Shown piece by piece: positions 17,552-26,716 of a stretch of 64,000 nucleotides of DNA. Position numbers and translations under genes: made by a program. How positions within the stretch are numbered: position 1 is the first letter of the stretch; the number at the start of each line of letters is the position of its first letter. Below the pieces are notes generated by a model. The model saw only the letters and a list, made by a program, of their open reading frames with translations. It was not told where the DNA came from and searched no databases. Source of the stretch: Flavobacteriaceae bacterium (GTDB lineage Bacteria > Bacteroidota > Bacteroidia > Flavobacteriales > Flavobacteriaceae); the NCBI GenBank assembly GCA_016649715.1, contig JAENXC010000009.1, forward strand, positions 1 through 64,000. The letters are read 5' to 3'.

Positions 17552-18793
17552 TTATTTTGAAATAGTCGTGATGTAATTGACTATTTTTTTTGTGGCTCCG
17601 GTATTTTTGTTCACGAAATGGCCGCAGATCATTCCGGTTTTGTTTCTGAAACTGGCGTTATTTTCCATTTTATTTAGAATCTCACCGCATTCTGCAGAAT
17701 TTTTTACCGAGTATAAACCTGCTAAGTCTTGTAGGCGGATTGCTTCGGGGAATCCGTCATAATTTTTTCCAATAACGATCGGCACTCCAAAAGTGGCCGC
17801 TTCCAAAATGTTGTGAAGTCCTGTTTTGCCCATTGCACCGCCAATATATGCAATATCGGCATAACTGTAAAGTTTGCTCAACAACCCGATGCAATCAATA
17901 ATCAAAACGGAATATTCAGAGATGTTTACTTCTTCTTTAGCGGAATGAAGCACTGTTTTTTTAATAATTTTTTTTCGGAAATCTTCAATTTTATCTGTTT
18001 CGATTTTATGCGGGGCAATGATGAATTTCACATTTTCGGGCGAAGAATTTATATAATCTAAAAGCACCGCTTCATCTTCGGGCCAAGTACTTCCGCAGAC
18101 AATGCAGAGTGAATTTCCCTTGAATTCTTCGGCAAATTTCAAAGTATTGTCTATTTCAATTTGGTGCGAAACCCTGTCAAAACGCGTATCGCCGCTTACT
18201 GTAATAGTATTGAAACCGATACTTTTTAAAAGTGCTTCTGAATTTTCATCTTGCACAAAAAAGTGTTCAAAAGCAGCAAGTGCTTTTCGCATAAAGCCTC
18301 CGTAACTTTTGAAGAAGATTTGGTTCTCCCGAAAAATACAGGAAACCAATAGTGTTGGAATGTTTTTTCTCTCAAGTTCAAAAAGATAATTCGGCCAAAA
18401 TTCATATTTCACAAAAAATGCAAGCGAGGGATGAATTGCAGCTATAAATTTCTTTGCATTAGAGACAGTGTCCATCGGCAAATAAACTACAACATCGGCT
18501 AAAGGAGTGTTTTTCTTAATTTCAAACCCCGATGGCGAAAAAAAACTGACCACAATTTTATGGTCAGGTTTTAGTTTTTTCATTGCTTCCATAATTGGAA
18601 CGCCCTGTTCAAATTCGCCCAAGGATGCACAATGGAACCATATAGTTTTATCGGAAGCTGAAATTTTTTGCTGAAGAATTTCAAAAACATCTTTTCTGCC
18701 ATTGACGAAAAGCTTCATTTTGTTGTTGAACGGCGCAACAATCCTTAAGCCGAAGGAAGCGAAATGAATTAATAAATTATAGATTGTCTGCAT
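17552..18793 (-). CDS. kdtA: 3-deoxy-D-manno-octulosonic acid (Kdo) transferase
   Basis: About 413 residues from the ATG at 18793 (MQTIYNLLIHFASFGLRI), preferred over 18811 because it begins with the usual N-terminal anchor helix. WFHCASLGEFEQG, VVYLPMDT, KYEFWPNY, CGSTWPEDE and GGAMGKTGLHNILEAATFG..V are all hallmarks of WaaA/KdtA (glycosyltransferase family 30). It adds Kdo from CMP-Kdo to lipid A at the inner membrane. Divergent from the DegT gene. Confidence 0.93.
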   Translation of the reverse strand: MQTIYNLLIHFASFGLRIVAPFNNKMKLFVNGRKDVFEILQQKISASDKTIWFHCASLGEFEQGVPIMEAMKKLKPDHKIVVSFFSPSGFEIKKNTPLADVVVYLPMDTVSNAKKFIAAIHPSLAFFVKYEFWPNYLFELERKNIPTLLVSCIFRENQIFFKSYGGFMRKALAAFEHFFVQDENSEALLKSIGFNTITVSGDTRFDRVSHQIEIDNTLKFAEEFKGNSLCIVCGSTWPEDEAVLLDYINSSPENVKFIIAPHKIETDKIEDFRKKIIKKTVLHSAKEEVNISEYSVLIIDCIGLLSKLYSYADIAYIGGAMGKTGLHNILEAATFGVPIVIGKNYDGFPEAIRLQDLAGLYSVKNSAECGEILNKMENNASFRNKTGMICGHFVNKNTGATKKIVNYITTISK

Positions 18794-18898
18794 CGAGTGT
18801 AAAAATACCAAATTTCAAGTACCAAATTCCAAATGTGAGCCCAATAACTTAATAACCCAATATCTCATTAACTTGAACACAAACAAATATCATTTTCG

Positions 18899-18906
18899 TA
18901 ATTTTG
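18899..18906 (+). promoter_or_regulatory. Candidate promoter of the DegT-galE operon
   Basis: TAATTTTG matches TAnnTTTG. A TTG at 18873-18875 is 23 bp upstream, within the known -33 spacing. The first gene starts 26 bases later. Confidence 0.6.
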
Positions 18907-18931
18907 CCGAATTCAATATTATTTCCAAGAG

Positions 18932-20080
18932 ATGAGAAAAATACAAATGGTTGACCTTAAAGGTCAGTATAAAAATATAAAAGAGCGCGTGGATAGTTCC
19001 ATAATGAACGTGATTGAAACCACCGCTTTTGTAAACGGACCGGAAGTTCACGAATTCCAAAAGGAACTTGAGGAATATTTGGACGTAAAACACGTAATTC
19101 CCTGCGCCAATGGAACCGATGCACTTCAAATAGCGATGATGGCTCTCAATCTAAAACCCGGCGATGAGGTTATTACGGCCGATTTTACCTTTGCCGCAAC
19201 GGTTGAAGTAATTGCACTTTTACAGCTCACTCCCGTTTTGGTAGATGTTGACCCAATCAATTTTAATATTGATATTGAAGCCATTAAAAAAGCAATTACG
19301 CCAAAAACCAAGGCAATAGTTCCCGTACATCTTTTTGGCCTTGCGGCGAATATGGACGAAATTATGGCCATTGCCAAAGAACACAATCTATACGTAATTG
19401 AAGATAACGCCCAAGGAATTGGTGCAGATTATACTTCAAAAGATGGTTCAAAGAAAAAGACAGGAACCATTGGTCATGTGGCTTCCACTTCTTTTTTTCC
19501 TTCAAAAAACCTGGGATGTTACGGTGATGGCGGGGCGATTTTCACGAATGATGATGATTTGGCACACACCATCCGCGGCATTGTAAATCATGGAATGTAC
19601 GTGCGCTACCATCACGATGTGGTGGGTGTGAACAGCAGGTTGGATTCCATTCAAGCTGCCGTACTTCGCGCAAAGCTTCCGCATTTGGACAATTACAATA
19701 AAGCCAGAATTGAGGCGGCTAATAAATATACCGTTGCATTTAAAGGGATTGAAAATATAATGACTCCCGGTGGATTTGACACTGAAAGAAATATTTCAGA
19801 AAGAAGTCACGTTTTTCACCAATATACCTTGAAAATCCTAAATGGGAAACGTGATGCATTGGTAAACCATTTGAACGAAAAAGGGATTCCCTGCGGTGTT
19901 TATTATCCAATTCCGTTGCATCTTCAAAAGGCGTATAAAGATGAACGTTATAAAGAAGAAGATTTTGCGGTAACCAATCAGTTGATAAATGAAGTGATTT
20001 CTTTGCCAATGCACACTGAACTTGACGATGAGCAGATAAAATACATTACCGAAACTATTATAAATTTCGTCACGAAATAA
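18932..20080 (+). CDS. DegT/DnrJ/EryC1/StrS family aminotransferase
   Basis: A 382-residue PLP-dependent sugar aminotransferase. Seen: the VNGPEVHEFQKELEEYL start, CANGTDALQIAM, the Asp that contacts the PLP pyridine in IEDNAQGIGA, and the Lys that forms the Schiff base in STSFFPSKNLGCYGDGGA. Such enzymes transaminate nucleotide-linked keto sugars for LPS or surface polysaccharide. The exact sugar is not evident. Its stop overlaps the galE start (TAATG), so the two are translationally coupled and may act in the same sugar pathway. Confidence 0.9.
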   Translation: MRKIQMVDLKGQYKNIKERVDSSIMNVIETTAFVNGPEVHEFQKELEEYLDVKHVIPCANGTDALQIAMMALNLKPGDEVITADFTFAATVEVIALLQLTPVLVDVDPINFNIDIEAIKKAITPKTKAIVPVHLFGLAANMDEIMAIAKEHNLYVIEDNAQGIGADYTSKDGSKKKTGTIGHVASTSFFPSKNLGCYGDGGAIFTNDDDLAHTIRGIVNHGMYVRYHHDVVGVNSRLDSIQAAVLRAKLPHLDNYNKARIEAANKYTVAFKGIENIMTPGGFDTERNISERSHVFHQYTLKILNGKRDALVNHLNEKGIPCGVYYPIPLHLQKAYKDERYKEEDFAVTNQLINEVISLPMHTELDDEQIKYITETIINFVTK

Positions 20081-21102
20081 TGAAAAAAATTCTAGTTACA
20101 GGCGGTTTGGGCTATATTGGAAGTCACACCGTTGTTGAACTTCAAAATTCAGGGTATCAGGTTATCATTATTGATAATCTTTCCAATTCGTCTCTCGATG
20201 CTTTGGAAGGCATTACCAATATTTCCAAAACACCTCCAGCTTTTGAAAGGCTGGATCTTCGTATAAAAGCAGATGTTATAGATTTTTTCAAAAGAAATCA
20301 AGATATCGAAGGTATAATTCATTTCGCTGCCAGCAAAGCTGTGGGCGAAAGTGTTGAAAATCCGTTGCTTTATTATGAAAACAATCTGAACACGATTATT
20401 TATCTACTTCAAGAATGCAATGCCTACGGAATTGAAAACTTTATTTTCAGTTCTTCGTGTACTGTTTATGGCGAACCGAATTCGCTTCCTATATCAGAGG
20501 ATGCTCCTGTAAAACCAGCCACTTCACCTTACGGAAATACGAAACAGATAAGTGAAGAAATCTTAAAAGATACTTGCTCAATTTCGCCTTTAAAAGTGAT
20601 TGCCTTGCGTTATTTCAACCCAGTTGGAGCCCATGAAACGGCTGAAATTGGTGAACTTCCCGCTGGCGTTCCACAAAATCTCGTACCATTTATTACGCAA
20701 ACCGCTGCCGGAATTCGGGAGCAACTTTCAGTTTTTGGAGACGATTATCCAACCGAAGACGGTAGCTGCATCCGCGATTATATTCACGTGGTAGATTTAG
20801 CAAAGGCGCACGTTATTGCATTGCAGCGATTACTTTCAGAAAAAAATCAGTCAAATTATGAAGTTTTCAATTTGGGAACTGGCAGAGGTAGTTCTGTTTT
20901 AGAAGTTGTTAATTCATTCGAAAAAACAACAGGTGAAAAATTGAATTATAAAATCGTAGCACGTCGTCCCGGGGATGTGATTTCTGTTTACGCAGATACC
21001 AAAAAAGCAAACGAAGTTTTAGGTTGGAAAGCTGAAAAAACAATGGAAGATGCTTTGGAATCAGCTTGGAAGTGGGAGAAGAAAGTGCGCGGTATTCAAT
21101 AA
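20080..21102 (+). CDS. galE: UDP-glucose 4-epimerase
   Basis: 340 residues, standard GalE length. The NAD-binding GGLGYIGSHT motif is at the N-terminus, followed by HFAASKAVGES, the catalytic SSSCTVYG and YGNTK (Tyr/Lys) and ALRYFNPVGAH. It interconverts UDP-glucose and UDP-galactose and supplies surface-polysaccharide precursors. Overlaps the upstream aminotransferase gene by one base. Confidence 0.93.
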   Translation: MKKILVTGGLGYIGSHTVVELQNSGYQVIIIDNLSNSSLDALEGITNISKTPPAFERLDLRIKADVIDFFKRNQDIEGIIHFAASKAVGESVENPLLYYENNLNTIIYLLQECNAYGIENFIFSSSCTVYGEPNSLPISEDAPVKPATSPYGNTKQISEEILKDTCSISPLKVIALRYFNPVGAHETAEIGELPAGVPQNLVPFITQTAAGIREQLSVFGDDYPTEDGSCIRDYIHVVDLAKAHVIALQRLLSEKNQSNYEVFNLGTGRGSSVLEVVNSFEKTTGEKLNYKIVARRPGDVISVYADTKKANEVLGWKAEKTMEDALESAWKWEKKVRGIQ

Positions 21103-21282
21103 GTAAGTACGCGGGAATTCTGTATTTTCATAACTCATAACTCAATAAAGGTTTAACCCAGGTTTAACGCTAATAGTTTGGATTTGGCCATTGAGACCTG
21201 TTTCTTTGCCATCGAACAGTACTCTGGACTTTTGCTTTGAAAGACACTATTTTACGAGCAAAAGGGAGTAAAAAAAACAAGG

Positions 21283-21474
21283 ATGAAGTTAGTTTCAGTG
21301 AAACGACAAACAAAAACAGAAAAACGATTTACAGAAAAAATGGGAATGTTCACCACAAGCGTGATCTACATTAAAAAAACATTTTTAAGCATTCCTTTTA
21401 AAACCCTGCATAAATACCGCGAAACCTACTATGGCGAAGTGAAAGATTGTGAAGATTGCAGAATCAGCGCTTGA
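21283..21474 (+). CDS. Small conserved-looking hypothetical protein
   Basis: 63 residues, strongly basic at the N-terminus (VKRQTKTEKRF), with a short hydrophobic stretch and a LHKYRETYYGEVKDCEDC end carrying a Cys-x2-Cys pair. It has a plausible purine-rich leader and is followed by a strong terminator, which supports a real transcription unit. Family and function unknown. Confidence 0.5.
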   Translation: MKLVSVKRQTKTEKRFTEKMGMFTTSVIYIKKTFLSIPFKTLHKYRETYYGEVKDCEDCRISA

Positions 21475-21512
21475 TTTATTCAATATTGAAATAGACTCTT
21501 AATAGTTGCCAA

Positions 21513-21546
21513 AACACCGAATGAAAATTTTCATTCGGTGTTTTTT
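21513..21546 (+). terminator. Perfect hairpin terminator
   Basis: AACACCGAATGAAAA followed by its exact complement and a T-run (TTTTTT). It ends the 21283 gene and, on the other strand, is placed to end the hemerythrin gene. Confidence 0.85.
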
Positions 21547-21565
21547 ATTTGAATAATTTCTAAAT

Positions 21566-22042
21566 TTAATCTGTGGAAGAAACCCAGAATCGGTCTTTCC
21601 AATCATCATCAATAAACTTTAATTGTTGATGTCTCTTCTCAATTTCTTCCATTTGTTGCGGACTGGCAACAGTTCGGATTTCGTTATATAAAACGCGTTC
21701 TTCAAACCCGATATAACTGCTTAATTCTTCCTCTATTTTGTTCAGCACTGTATTTAGTTCAGAAGTTTCTTCGAACAGACGGTTCAGTCGTCTGTGGTTT
21801 GCCAAAGCTCTTTTTACGCGTACATTACTAATTCCAAGAATGGGAAAGATATATTTCTTCTCTATTTCAAAGTGAGGATCTAAATAATTTGTCTTAAACC
21901 AATCAATGTATTTTTTGATTCGTTTGGTTTCAGTTTTGTTTCGCAGTCCTTCTCTAATCCGTTCGCAAAGAAGAATAACCTCATTGTGCTCATCAATTAA
22001 TGGCATTAGAACTATAGGTTGATTCTTAATTTGTTTCTTCAT
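21566..22042 (-). CDS. Hemerythrin HHE-domain protein
   Basis: 158 residues. Iron-binding His/Glu positions typical of the HHE cation-binding domain are visible in order: IDEHNEVI, a DPHFEIEKKYIFPIL (His-x3-Glu), LANHRRL, FEERVLYNEI and KRHQQL. Likely binds a non-heme di-iron centre and handles O2, NO or iron. Cytoplasmic. The gene stands alone. Confidence 0.85.
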   Translation of the reverse strand: MKKQIKNQPIVLMPLIDEHNEVILLCERIREGLRNKTETKRIKKYIDWFKTNYLDPHFEIEKKYIFPILGISNVRVKRALANHRRLNRLFEETSELNTVLNKIEEELSSYIGFEERVLYNEIRTVASPQQMEEIEKRHQQLKFIDDDWKDRFWVSSTD

Positions 22043-22236
22043 ATTTATTCAATACGGTTTTCAACGTAACCCAATGGACCTTAATCAGGGAAGTTACAAA
22101 TTTCAACAAATTGATTATCACTTGCTATGAGCTAAATCATAATCCGAAAACTTTATAGAAAGGTTGGTAGTCTATGATATAAATATTCACTAATTTTGAA
22201 TCATTCTAAATAATAAAATTTAAAACGAAAATAAAT

Positions 22237-22581
22237 ATGAAAGTAGCATCATTGATCAACGGTCTTCAATATCATGAAACCAGACCAACCATCCAAGTTT
22301 TAATGGAAACCGAAACTGGAAAGGAAATCAGGATTGCCTTTAAAAAGGGTCAAGTTATGAAAGAACACAAAACTCCATTTCCGATTGTTGTGGAAATATT
22401 TGAAGGTGTCATTGACTTTGGAGTAAATGGAACTATCCACAGTTTGAAAAAAGGAGATATGGTCGCACTTGAAGGTGGCATTCCTCACGACCTAAACGCT
22501 TTGGAAATAAGTACGGTAAGATTAAGTCTTAACAAGGCAGATTCCGTGAAACGGGTGGAAGATGTTGCAAAAAATTCATGA
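22237..22581 (+). CDS. Cupin-domain protein
   Basis: 114 residues forming one cupin barrel. The conserved motifs are FKKGQVMKEHKTPFPIVVEIFEG (first motif with His and Glu) and KKGDMVALEGGIPHDLNAL (second motif with Pro-His). Probably a metal-binding small-molecule sensor or enzyme. It lies near hemerythrin, OsmC and D-serine dehydratase genes, suggesting a stress or redox setting, but the substrate is unknown. Confidence 0.8.
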   Translation: MKVASLINGLQYHETRPTIQVLMETETGKEIRIAFKKGQVMKEHKTPFPIVVEIFEGVIDFGVNGTIHSLKKGDMVALEGGIPHDLNALEISTVRLSLNKADSVKRVEDVAKNS

Positions 22582-22676
22582 TAGGCAAGAATTCTTAATC
22601 ATTATGTTATGACCGAGTTAATGACTTTTAATTTGGCCATAAACACAAACAGAAAAATAATTTAAAAACAAAAAAA

Positions 22677-23096
22677 ATGAAACGTACAGCAAATGCCGTT
22701 TGGAACGGCTCCATTAAAGAAGGAAACGGAGAAATAACCACACAAAGCAAGGTGCTGGACAAGAGCCCATACTCTTTCAAAACCCGATTTGGGGATGCTA
22801 AAGGTACTAACCCCGACGAATTGCTCGCAGCAGCGCATGCGGGATGTTTTGTAATGGCACTTAGCCTTATTTTGGGCAAGGAGGGATACACTCCCGATTC
22901 TTTGGAAGCCACTTCCGAAGTGACAATGGACGCAGATAAGCTTGAACTTACAGGCTCGCACTTAACACTAAAAGCTCGTATTCCAAACATCAGTAAAGAC
23001 AAATTTATGGAATGTGCCAAAGCCGCCAAACAAAACTGTCCTGTTAGTAAAGCGTTGAGTCTTAAGATTACTTTAGACGCTACCTTGGTATCGTAG
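22677..23096 (+). CDS. OsmC family peroxiredoxin
   Basis: 139 residues. The two conserved peroxidatic/resolving cysteines of the OsmC/Ohr family appear in AAHAGCFVMALSLIL and KQNCPVSKALSL, with the family's N-terminal WNGSIKEGNG. It reduces organic hydroperoxides. Starts 95 bp after the cupin gene and could be in the same unit. The following 243 bp (23097-23339) hold only degenerate ATAAGACG-type repeats. Confidence 0.88.
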   Translation: MKRTANAVWNGSIKEGNGEITTQSKVLDKSPYSFKTRFGDAKGTNPDELLAAAHAGCFVMALSLILGKEGYTPDSLEATSEVTMDADKLELTGSHLTLKARIPNISKDKFMECAKAAKQNCPVSKALSLKITLDATLVS

Positions 23097-23339
23097 TTTT
23101 ATTTTGCTTTGAAATTGCACTAAAACATTCAGATTTGTATTGTTCGCACTTAAAATAAAATGATTATTCGTAAAATGCCTAATTAGTAGTCTTGACATAA
23201 GACGAATGAACATAAGACGTATGACTAATTGCGTTGTAAATAAATACTTCTTTTTAAATTGAGCGTATTTGGTCTTACGTCTTACAGTCCTAAGTCAGAA
23301 CTTGGTCTTTAAACGGATAAGCATTTAAAATTATACAAA

Positions 23340-24671
23340 ATGTATTCAAAAAATAGAATAGATTCTTTCGTAAAACACGCTCCAGTTTTAAAGGAAATTA
23401 TGGATTTAAAACCAGTGATCTGGCTTAATCCCAACAAAAAATCGAAGGCAGAAATGCCTGCTTTTCCAATTAAAAAGGAAGATATGGAAGCTGCCGCCCA
23501 GTTATGGGAACGGTTTGCGCCATTTTTTGTGAAAGCTTTTCCCGAAACTACTGAAGCAAACGGCTTTCTTGAATCACCGCTAAAGGAAATTCAAAATATG
23601 AAGTTGCTTTTAAATAAGGAAAGTGAACAAATACAAGGGCGGTTCTTTTTAAAATGCGACAACGCCCTTCCCATCGCTGGTTCCATAAAAGCGCGGGGCG
23701 GGTTTTTTGAAGTGTTGCACTATGCCGAAGAGTTGGCACTGAAAGCAGGTATTTTAAAAAAGAATGATGATTACGCTGTTTTTACGACGGAAAAATTCAA
23801 ACAATTCTTCAACAAATACAAGATCGGAGTGGGTTCTACCGGAAACCTTGGACTTAGCATTGGTATTATAAGTGCTAAAATAGGTTTTCAGGCTACGGTG
23901 TATGTTTCTGCAGATGCCAAGAAGTGGAAAAAAGATCTGTTGCGTTCCAAAGGAGTGGAAGTAATTGAGTTTGCTGGCGATTTCAGTGAGGCAATTCTGG
24001 CGGGAAGACAAAAAACAAATGCCGACCCAATGGCGTATTTTGTGGATGATGAAAATTCGCACGAACTATTTTTAGGTTACACCGTGGGTGCACTCAGATT
24101 GGCAAAACAATTAGAAGAAGCAAATATTAAAGTTGATTCCAAACATCCATTGTTCGTGTATTCCCCCTGTGGCGTTGGCGGTTCTCCCGGCGGAACGGCT
24201 TTTGGCTTAAAACAAATCTACGGTGATAATGTGCATTGTCTTTTTGTAGAGCCAACACATTCCCCAGCGGTATTAACGGGCTTGGTTACTGGCGAAATGA
24301 GCAATATAAGCGTACAGGATATTGGAATAGACAATAAAACCGAAGCCGATGGTTTGGCGGTTGGCCGTCCTTCCCATTTTGCAACGACTGTAAGCGGCCA
24401 TTTAATCAGTGGCATTTACACCATTGAAGATGAGCATCTTTTCAAGCTCTTGGCACAACTGATGGACACAGAAAAAATATTTTTGGAACCTTCAGCCACC
24501 GCTGCAGGATTAGTAGGTCCACAGATGGTTGCTAAAACAGATTACGCCACAAAAAACAACCTTAAAATGGAAAACGCTACCCATATTATCTGGGCCACTG
24601 GAGGAGATTTAGTTCCTAATGAAGAGCGAAAGATGTTTTATGAAAGGGGCAGAAGTGAAGTGGCTAATTGA
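23340..24671 (+). CDS. dsdA: D-serine dehydratase (ammonia-lyase)
   Basis: 443 residues, the usual DsdA length. PLP-binding Lys in PIAGSIKARGGFFEVL, the Gly-rich phosphate loop in GVGSTGNLGLSIG, then FVYSPCGVGGSPGGTAFGL and the C-terminal LEPSATAAGL. It converts D-serine to pyruvate and ammonia. No dsdX or dsdC neighbours, so it stands alone. Confidence 0.92.
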   Translation: MYSKNRIDSFVKHAPVLKEIMDLKPVIWLNPNKKSKAEMPAFPIKKEDMEAAAQLWERFAPFFVKAFPETTEANGFLESPLKEIQNMKLLLNKESEQIQGRFFLKCDNALPIAGSIKARGGFFEVLHYAEELALKAGILKKNDDYAVFTTEKFKQFFNKYKIGVGSTGNLGLSIGIISAKIGFQATVYVSADAKKWKKDLLRSKGVEVIEFAGDFSEAILAGRQKTNADPMAYFVDDENSHELFLGYTVGALRLAKQLEEANIKVDSKHPLFVYSPCGVGGSPGGTAFGLKQIYGDNVHCLFVEPTHSPAVLTGLVTGEMSNISVQDIGIDNKTEADGLAVGRPSHFATTVSGHLISGIYTIEDEHLFKLLAQLMDTEKIFLEPSATAAGLVGPQMVAKTDYATKNNLKMENATHIIWATGGDLVPNEERKMFYERGRSEVAN

Positions 24672-24697
24672 ATCAATATTAGATTTTTCGAAATAAA

Positions 24698-24733
24698 AAA
24701 CTCCGAACGAAGCTGCTTCGTTCGGAGTTTTTC
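24698..24733 (+). terminator. Terminator after dsdA
   Basis: ACTCCGAACGAAGC and its complement GCTTCGTTCGGAGT form a long stem around a single T (a few stem bases would open as the loop), followed by TTTTT. Usable from both strands. Confidence 0.8.
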
Positions 24734-24742
24734 AATTTTCAA

Positions 24743-24768
24743 ACCTGCCTGCCTGCCGGCAGGCAGGT
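24743..24768. repeat. Palindromic GCCTGCCGGCAGGC element, copy 1
   Basis: A G/C-rich palindrome with core GCCTGCCGGCAGGC (24751-24764) flanked by ACCTGCCT and AGGCAGGT, in an AT-rich convergent gap between dsdA and fabD. The same core recurs at 33671-33684 inside a coding region. Confidence 0.75.
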
Positions 24769-24791
24769 CAACCAATTTTCAAATCATCAAA

Positions 24792-25673
24792 TCAAATTTC
24801 TGCCTTTTCAGTTTCCACTGAAGCATCAATCTTTTTCACCAATCCTTGCAAAACATTCCCAGGACCGACTTCAATAAATCTGGTTGCGCCATCCTTTATC
24901 ATATTTTGAATACTCTGCGTCCATTTAACGGGAGCGGTAAGTTGAAAGATGAGGTTTTCCTTTATTTCCGAAGGATCTGTAACCGCGAAGGTTGAAACAT
25001 TTTGGTAGATTGGGCAAGCTGGTTCTGTGAATTGTGTGGCTTCAATGGCAGCCGCCAACTCTTCACGCGCAGGTTCCATCAACGGGCTGTGGAAAGCGCC
25101 GCCAACGGGCAGAATCAAAGCTCTCCGTGCTCCTGCTTCCTTCAAACTTTCACAAGCTTTTCCCACGGCTTCTATATCTCCCGAAATTACGAGTTGACCG
25201 GGGCAGTTGTAATTTGCTGCAACCACTATTCCGGATGTATTTGCGCATATTTCTTCCACTAAATGGTCTTCCAAACCGAGAACCGCGGCCATTGTTGAAG
25301 GTGTCAATTCGCAAGCGTGTTGCATCGCTAAGGCGCGTTTGTAAACCAGTTGTAGGCCATCGCTAAAAGCAAGTGTTCTATTGGCGACCAATGCTGAAAT
25401 TTCTCCCAATGAATGCCCTGCAACCATATCTGGCTGAAATTTATTGCCCATCACTTTCGCCAAAATTGTGGAGTGAAGGAAGATCGCTGGTTGGGTAACT
25501 TTCGTTTCTTTCAATTCATCGGCGGTGCCTTCAAACATTATCTTGGTGATATCGAAGCCCAAAACTTCATTTGCTTGCTGAAATAACTCTTTTGCTTTTG
25601 ATGAGTTTTCGTATAAATCTTTGCCCATTCCAGTGAATTGCGCACCCTGTCCGGGGAATATATATGCTTTCAT
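24792..25673 (-). CDS. fabD: Malonyl-CoA:ACP transacylase
   Basis: 293 residues. N-terminal FPGQGAQFTGMG, the active-site serine in VAGHSLGEISAL and the partner His in GGAFHSPLM. It moves malonyl groups from CoA to acyl carrier protein to start fatty-acid synthesis. Not clustered with other fab genes here; followed by folA on the same strand (35 bp upstream). Confidence 0.95.
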   Translation of the reverse strand: MKAYIFPGQGAQFTGMGKDLYENSSKAKELFQQANEVLGFDITKIMFEGTADELKETKVTQPAIFLHSTILAKVMGNKFQPDMVAGHSLGEISALVANRTLAFSDGLQLVYKRALAMQHACELTPSTMAAVLGLEDHLVEEICANTSGIVVAANYNCPGQLVISGDIEAVGKACESLKEAGARRALILPVGGAFHSPLMEPAREELAAAIEATQFTEPACPIYQNVSTFAVTDPSEIKENLIFQLTAPVKWTQSIQNMIKDGATRFIEVGPGNVLQGLVKKIDASVETEKAEI

Positions 25674-25708
25674 TTTTTATTTTTTTTCAGAGAATTAAAT
25701 ATAAAAAT

Positions 25709-26194
25709 TTAGTTGCGAACCCAAGTTTCATAAGTGAAAGAATAATCATGTCTTTCATCTTTTCCGTGTTTCGTTTCAGTGATAAGTTGCCATTCGCCCT
25801 TTGAAAATTCTGGAAAAAAAGTATCGGCATCATCAAAAGTTCCATATACGCGGGTAAGTTCAATTTTATCGGCAAATGGAAGCCCAATTTTATAGATTTC
25901 ACCACCGCCAATTATGAATGGCTGGGGGTCTTTTTGGGAAATTTTAAGTGCTTCTTCTATACTATGAACCACCACTGCGCCTTCCTTTTTGTAGTTTTTG
26001 TTTCGGGTAATAATGATGTGTGTTCTGTTGGGAAGGGGTTTAGGAAAGCTTTCAAAAGTCTTTCTTCCCATTATGATGTGATGGCCGGTTGTCAGTTCCT
26101 TAAACCGTTTAAAATCATCTGGTAAATGCCAAAGTAGGCCGTTGTCCTTTCCCAGTTCGTTGTTTTCGCCAGCGGCGGCAATCATCGAAATCAT
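25709..26194 (-). CDS. folA: Dihydrofolate reductase
   Basis: 161 residues. MIAAAGENNELGKDNGLLWHLPDDFKRFKELT is the typical start (Trp and Asp of the folate site), followed by GRKTFESFPKPLPNR and IIGGGEIY. It reduces dihydrofolate to tetrahydrofolate; thyA, which makes dihydrofolate, is 5 kb away. Overlaps the upstream 2TM gene by 4 bp. Confidence 0.95.
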   Translation of the reverse strand: MISMIAAAGENNELGKDNGLLWHLPDDFKRFKELTTGHHIIMGRKTFESFPKPLPNRTHIIITRNKNYKKEGAVVVHSIEEALKISQKDPQPFIIGGGEIYKIGLPFADKIELTRVYGTFDDADTFFPEFSKGEWQLITETKHGKDERHDYSFTYETWVRN

Positions 26195-26628
26195 TCTACG
26201 TCGGGCGGTAAAGGGTTGTTCAATTGGTTTTTTTTTAGTTCTTCGGAAGGGATTTTAGGCAGTTGAAGTTCTGTATCCACTTTTTTCTGAAGTTCCGCCA
26301 TGCGTTCGGCCTGTCTTGCTTTCAGTTTTTCGAGTTGGCGGTCTTCCCATTCCTTGTCCATGAATTTATTCATCACAAAAACGTTGAAAAGATGCACAAG
26401 AAAGATGAATGTCCAAATTAAAATAGCCCAAATGAACCAATTTTTAATAAAGAAATCATTGCCGTAACCCAAAAGCGGATTGATTATAATGAGCAATACC
26501 GAACCCACCAAAAATAATATGAAATGGCGCATCAGGTTTTTTTTCTGCTTTATCCGGCTGCGTGCATACTCGTATTGTTCGCGCTGTTCGGAATCAATTC
26601 TTTCGGTTTTTTTAGCTTTTGAAAACAT
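26191..26628 (-). CDS. 2TM-domain protein
   Basis: 145 residues with the conserved motif of the 2TM family (ARSRIKQKKNLMRHFILFL, then GNDFFIKNWFIWAILIWTF, then a WEDRQLEKL coil). Two TM helices with a basic N-terminus and a charged C-terminal coiled segment. Common in Flavobacteriia, function unknown. The start of folA overlaps its stop. Confidence 0.8.
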   Translation of the reverse strand: MFSKAKKTERIDSEQREQYEYARSRIKQKKNLMRHFILFLVGSVLLIIINPLLGYGNDFFIKNWFIWAILIWTFIFLVHLFNVFVMNKFMDKEWEDRQLEKLKARQAERMAELQKKVDTELQLPKIPSEELKKNQLNNPLPPDVE

Positions 26629-26716
26629 AGTTGGTTACTTTCGTTGGAATTCAAAAATTTCTTAAAATTTCAGTCTTGTAAAAATACCTAAAATTCGCCA
26701 TTTTGGCCACCCACTT

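Noticed and set aside
24743-24768. CRISPR array or attachment site at the GCCTGCCGGCAGGC palindromes
   Set aside because: Only two copies, 9 kb apart, with no regular spacers; one is inside a coding sequence.
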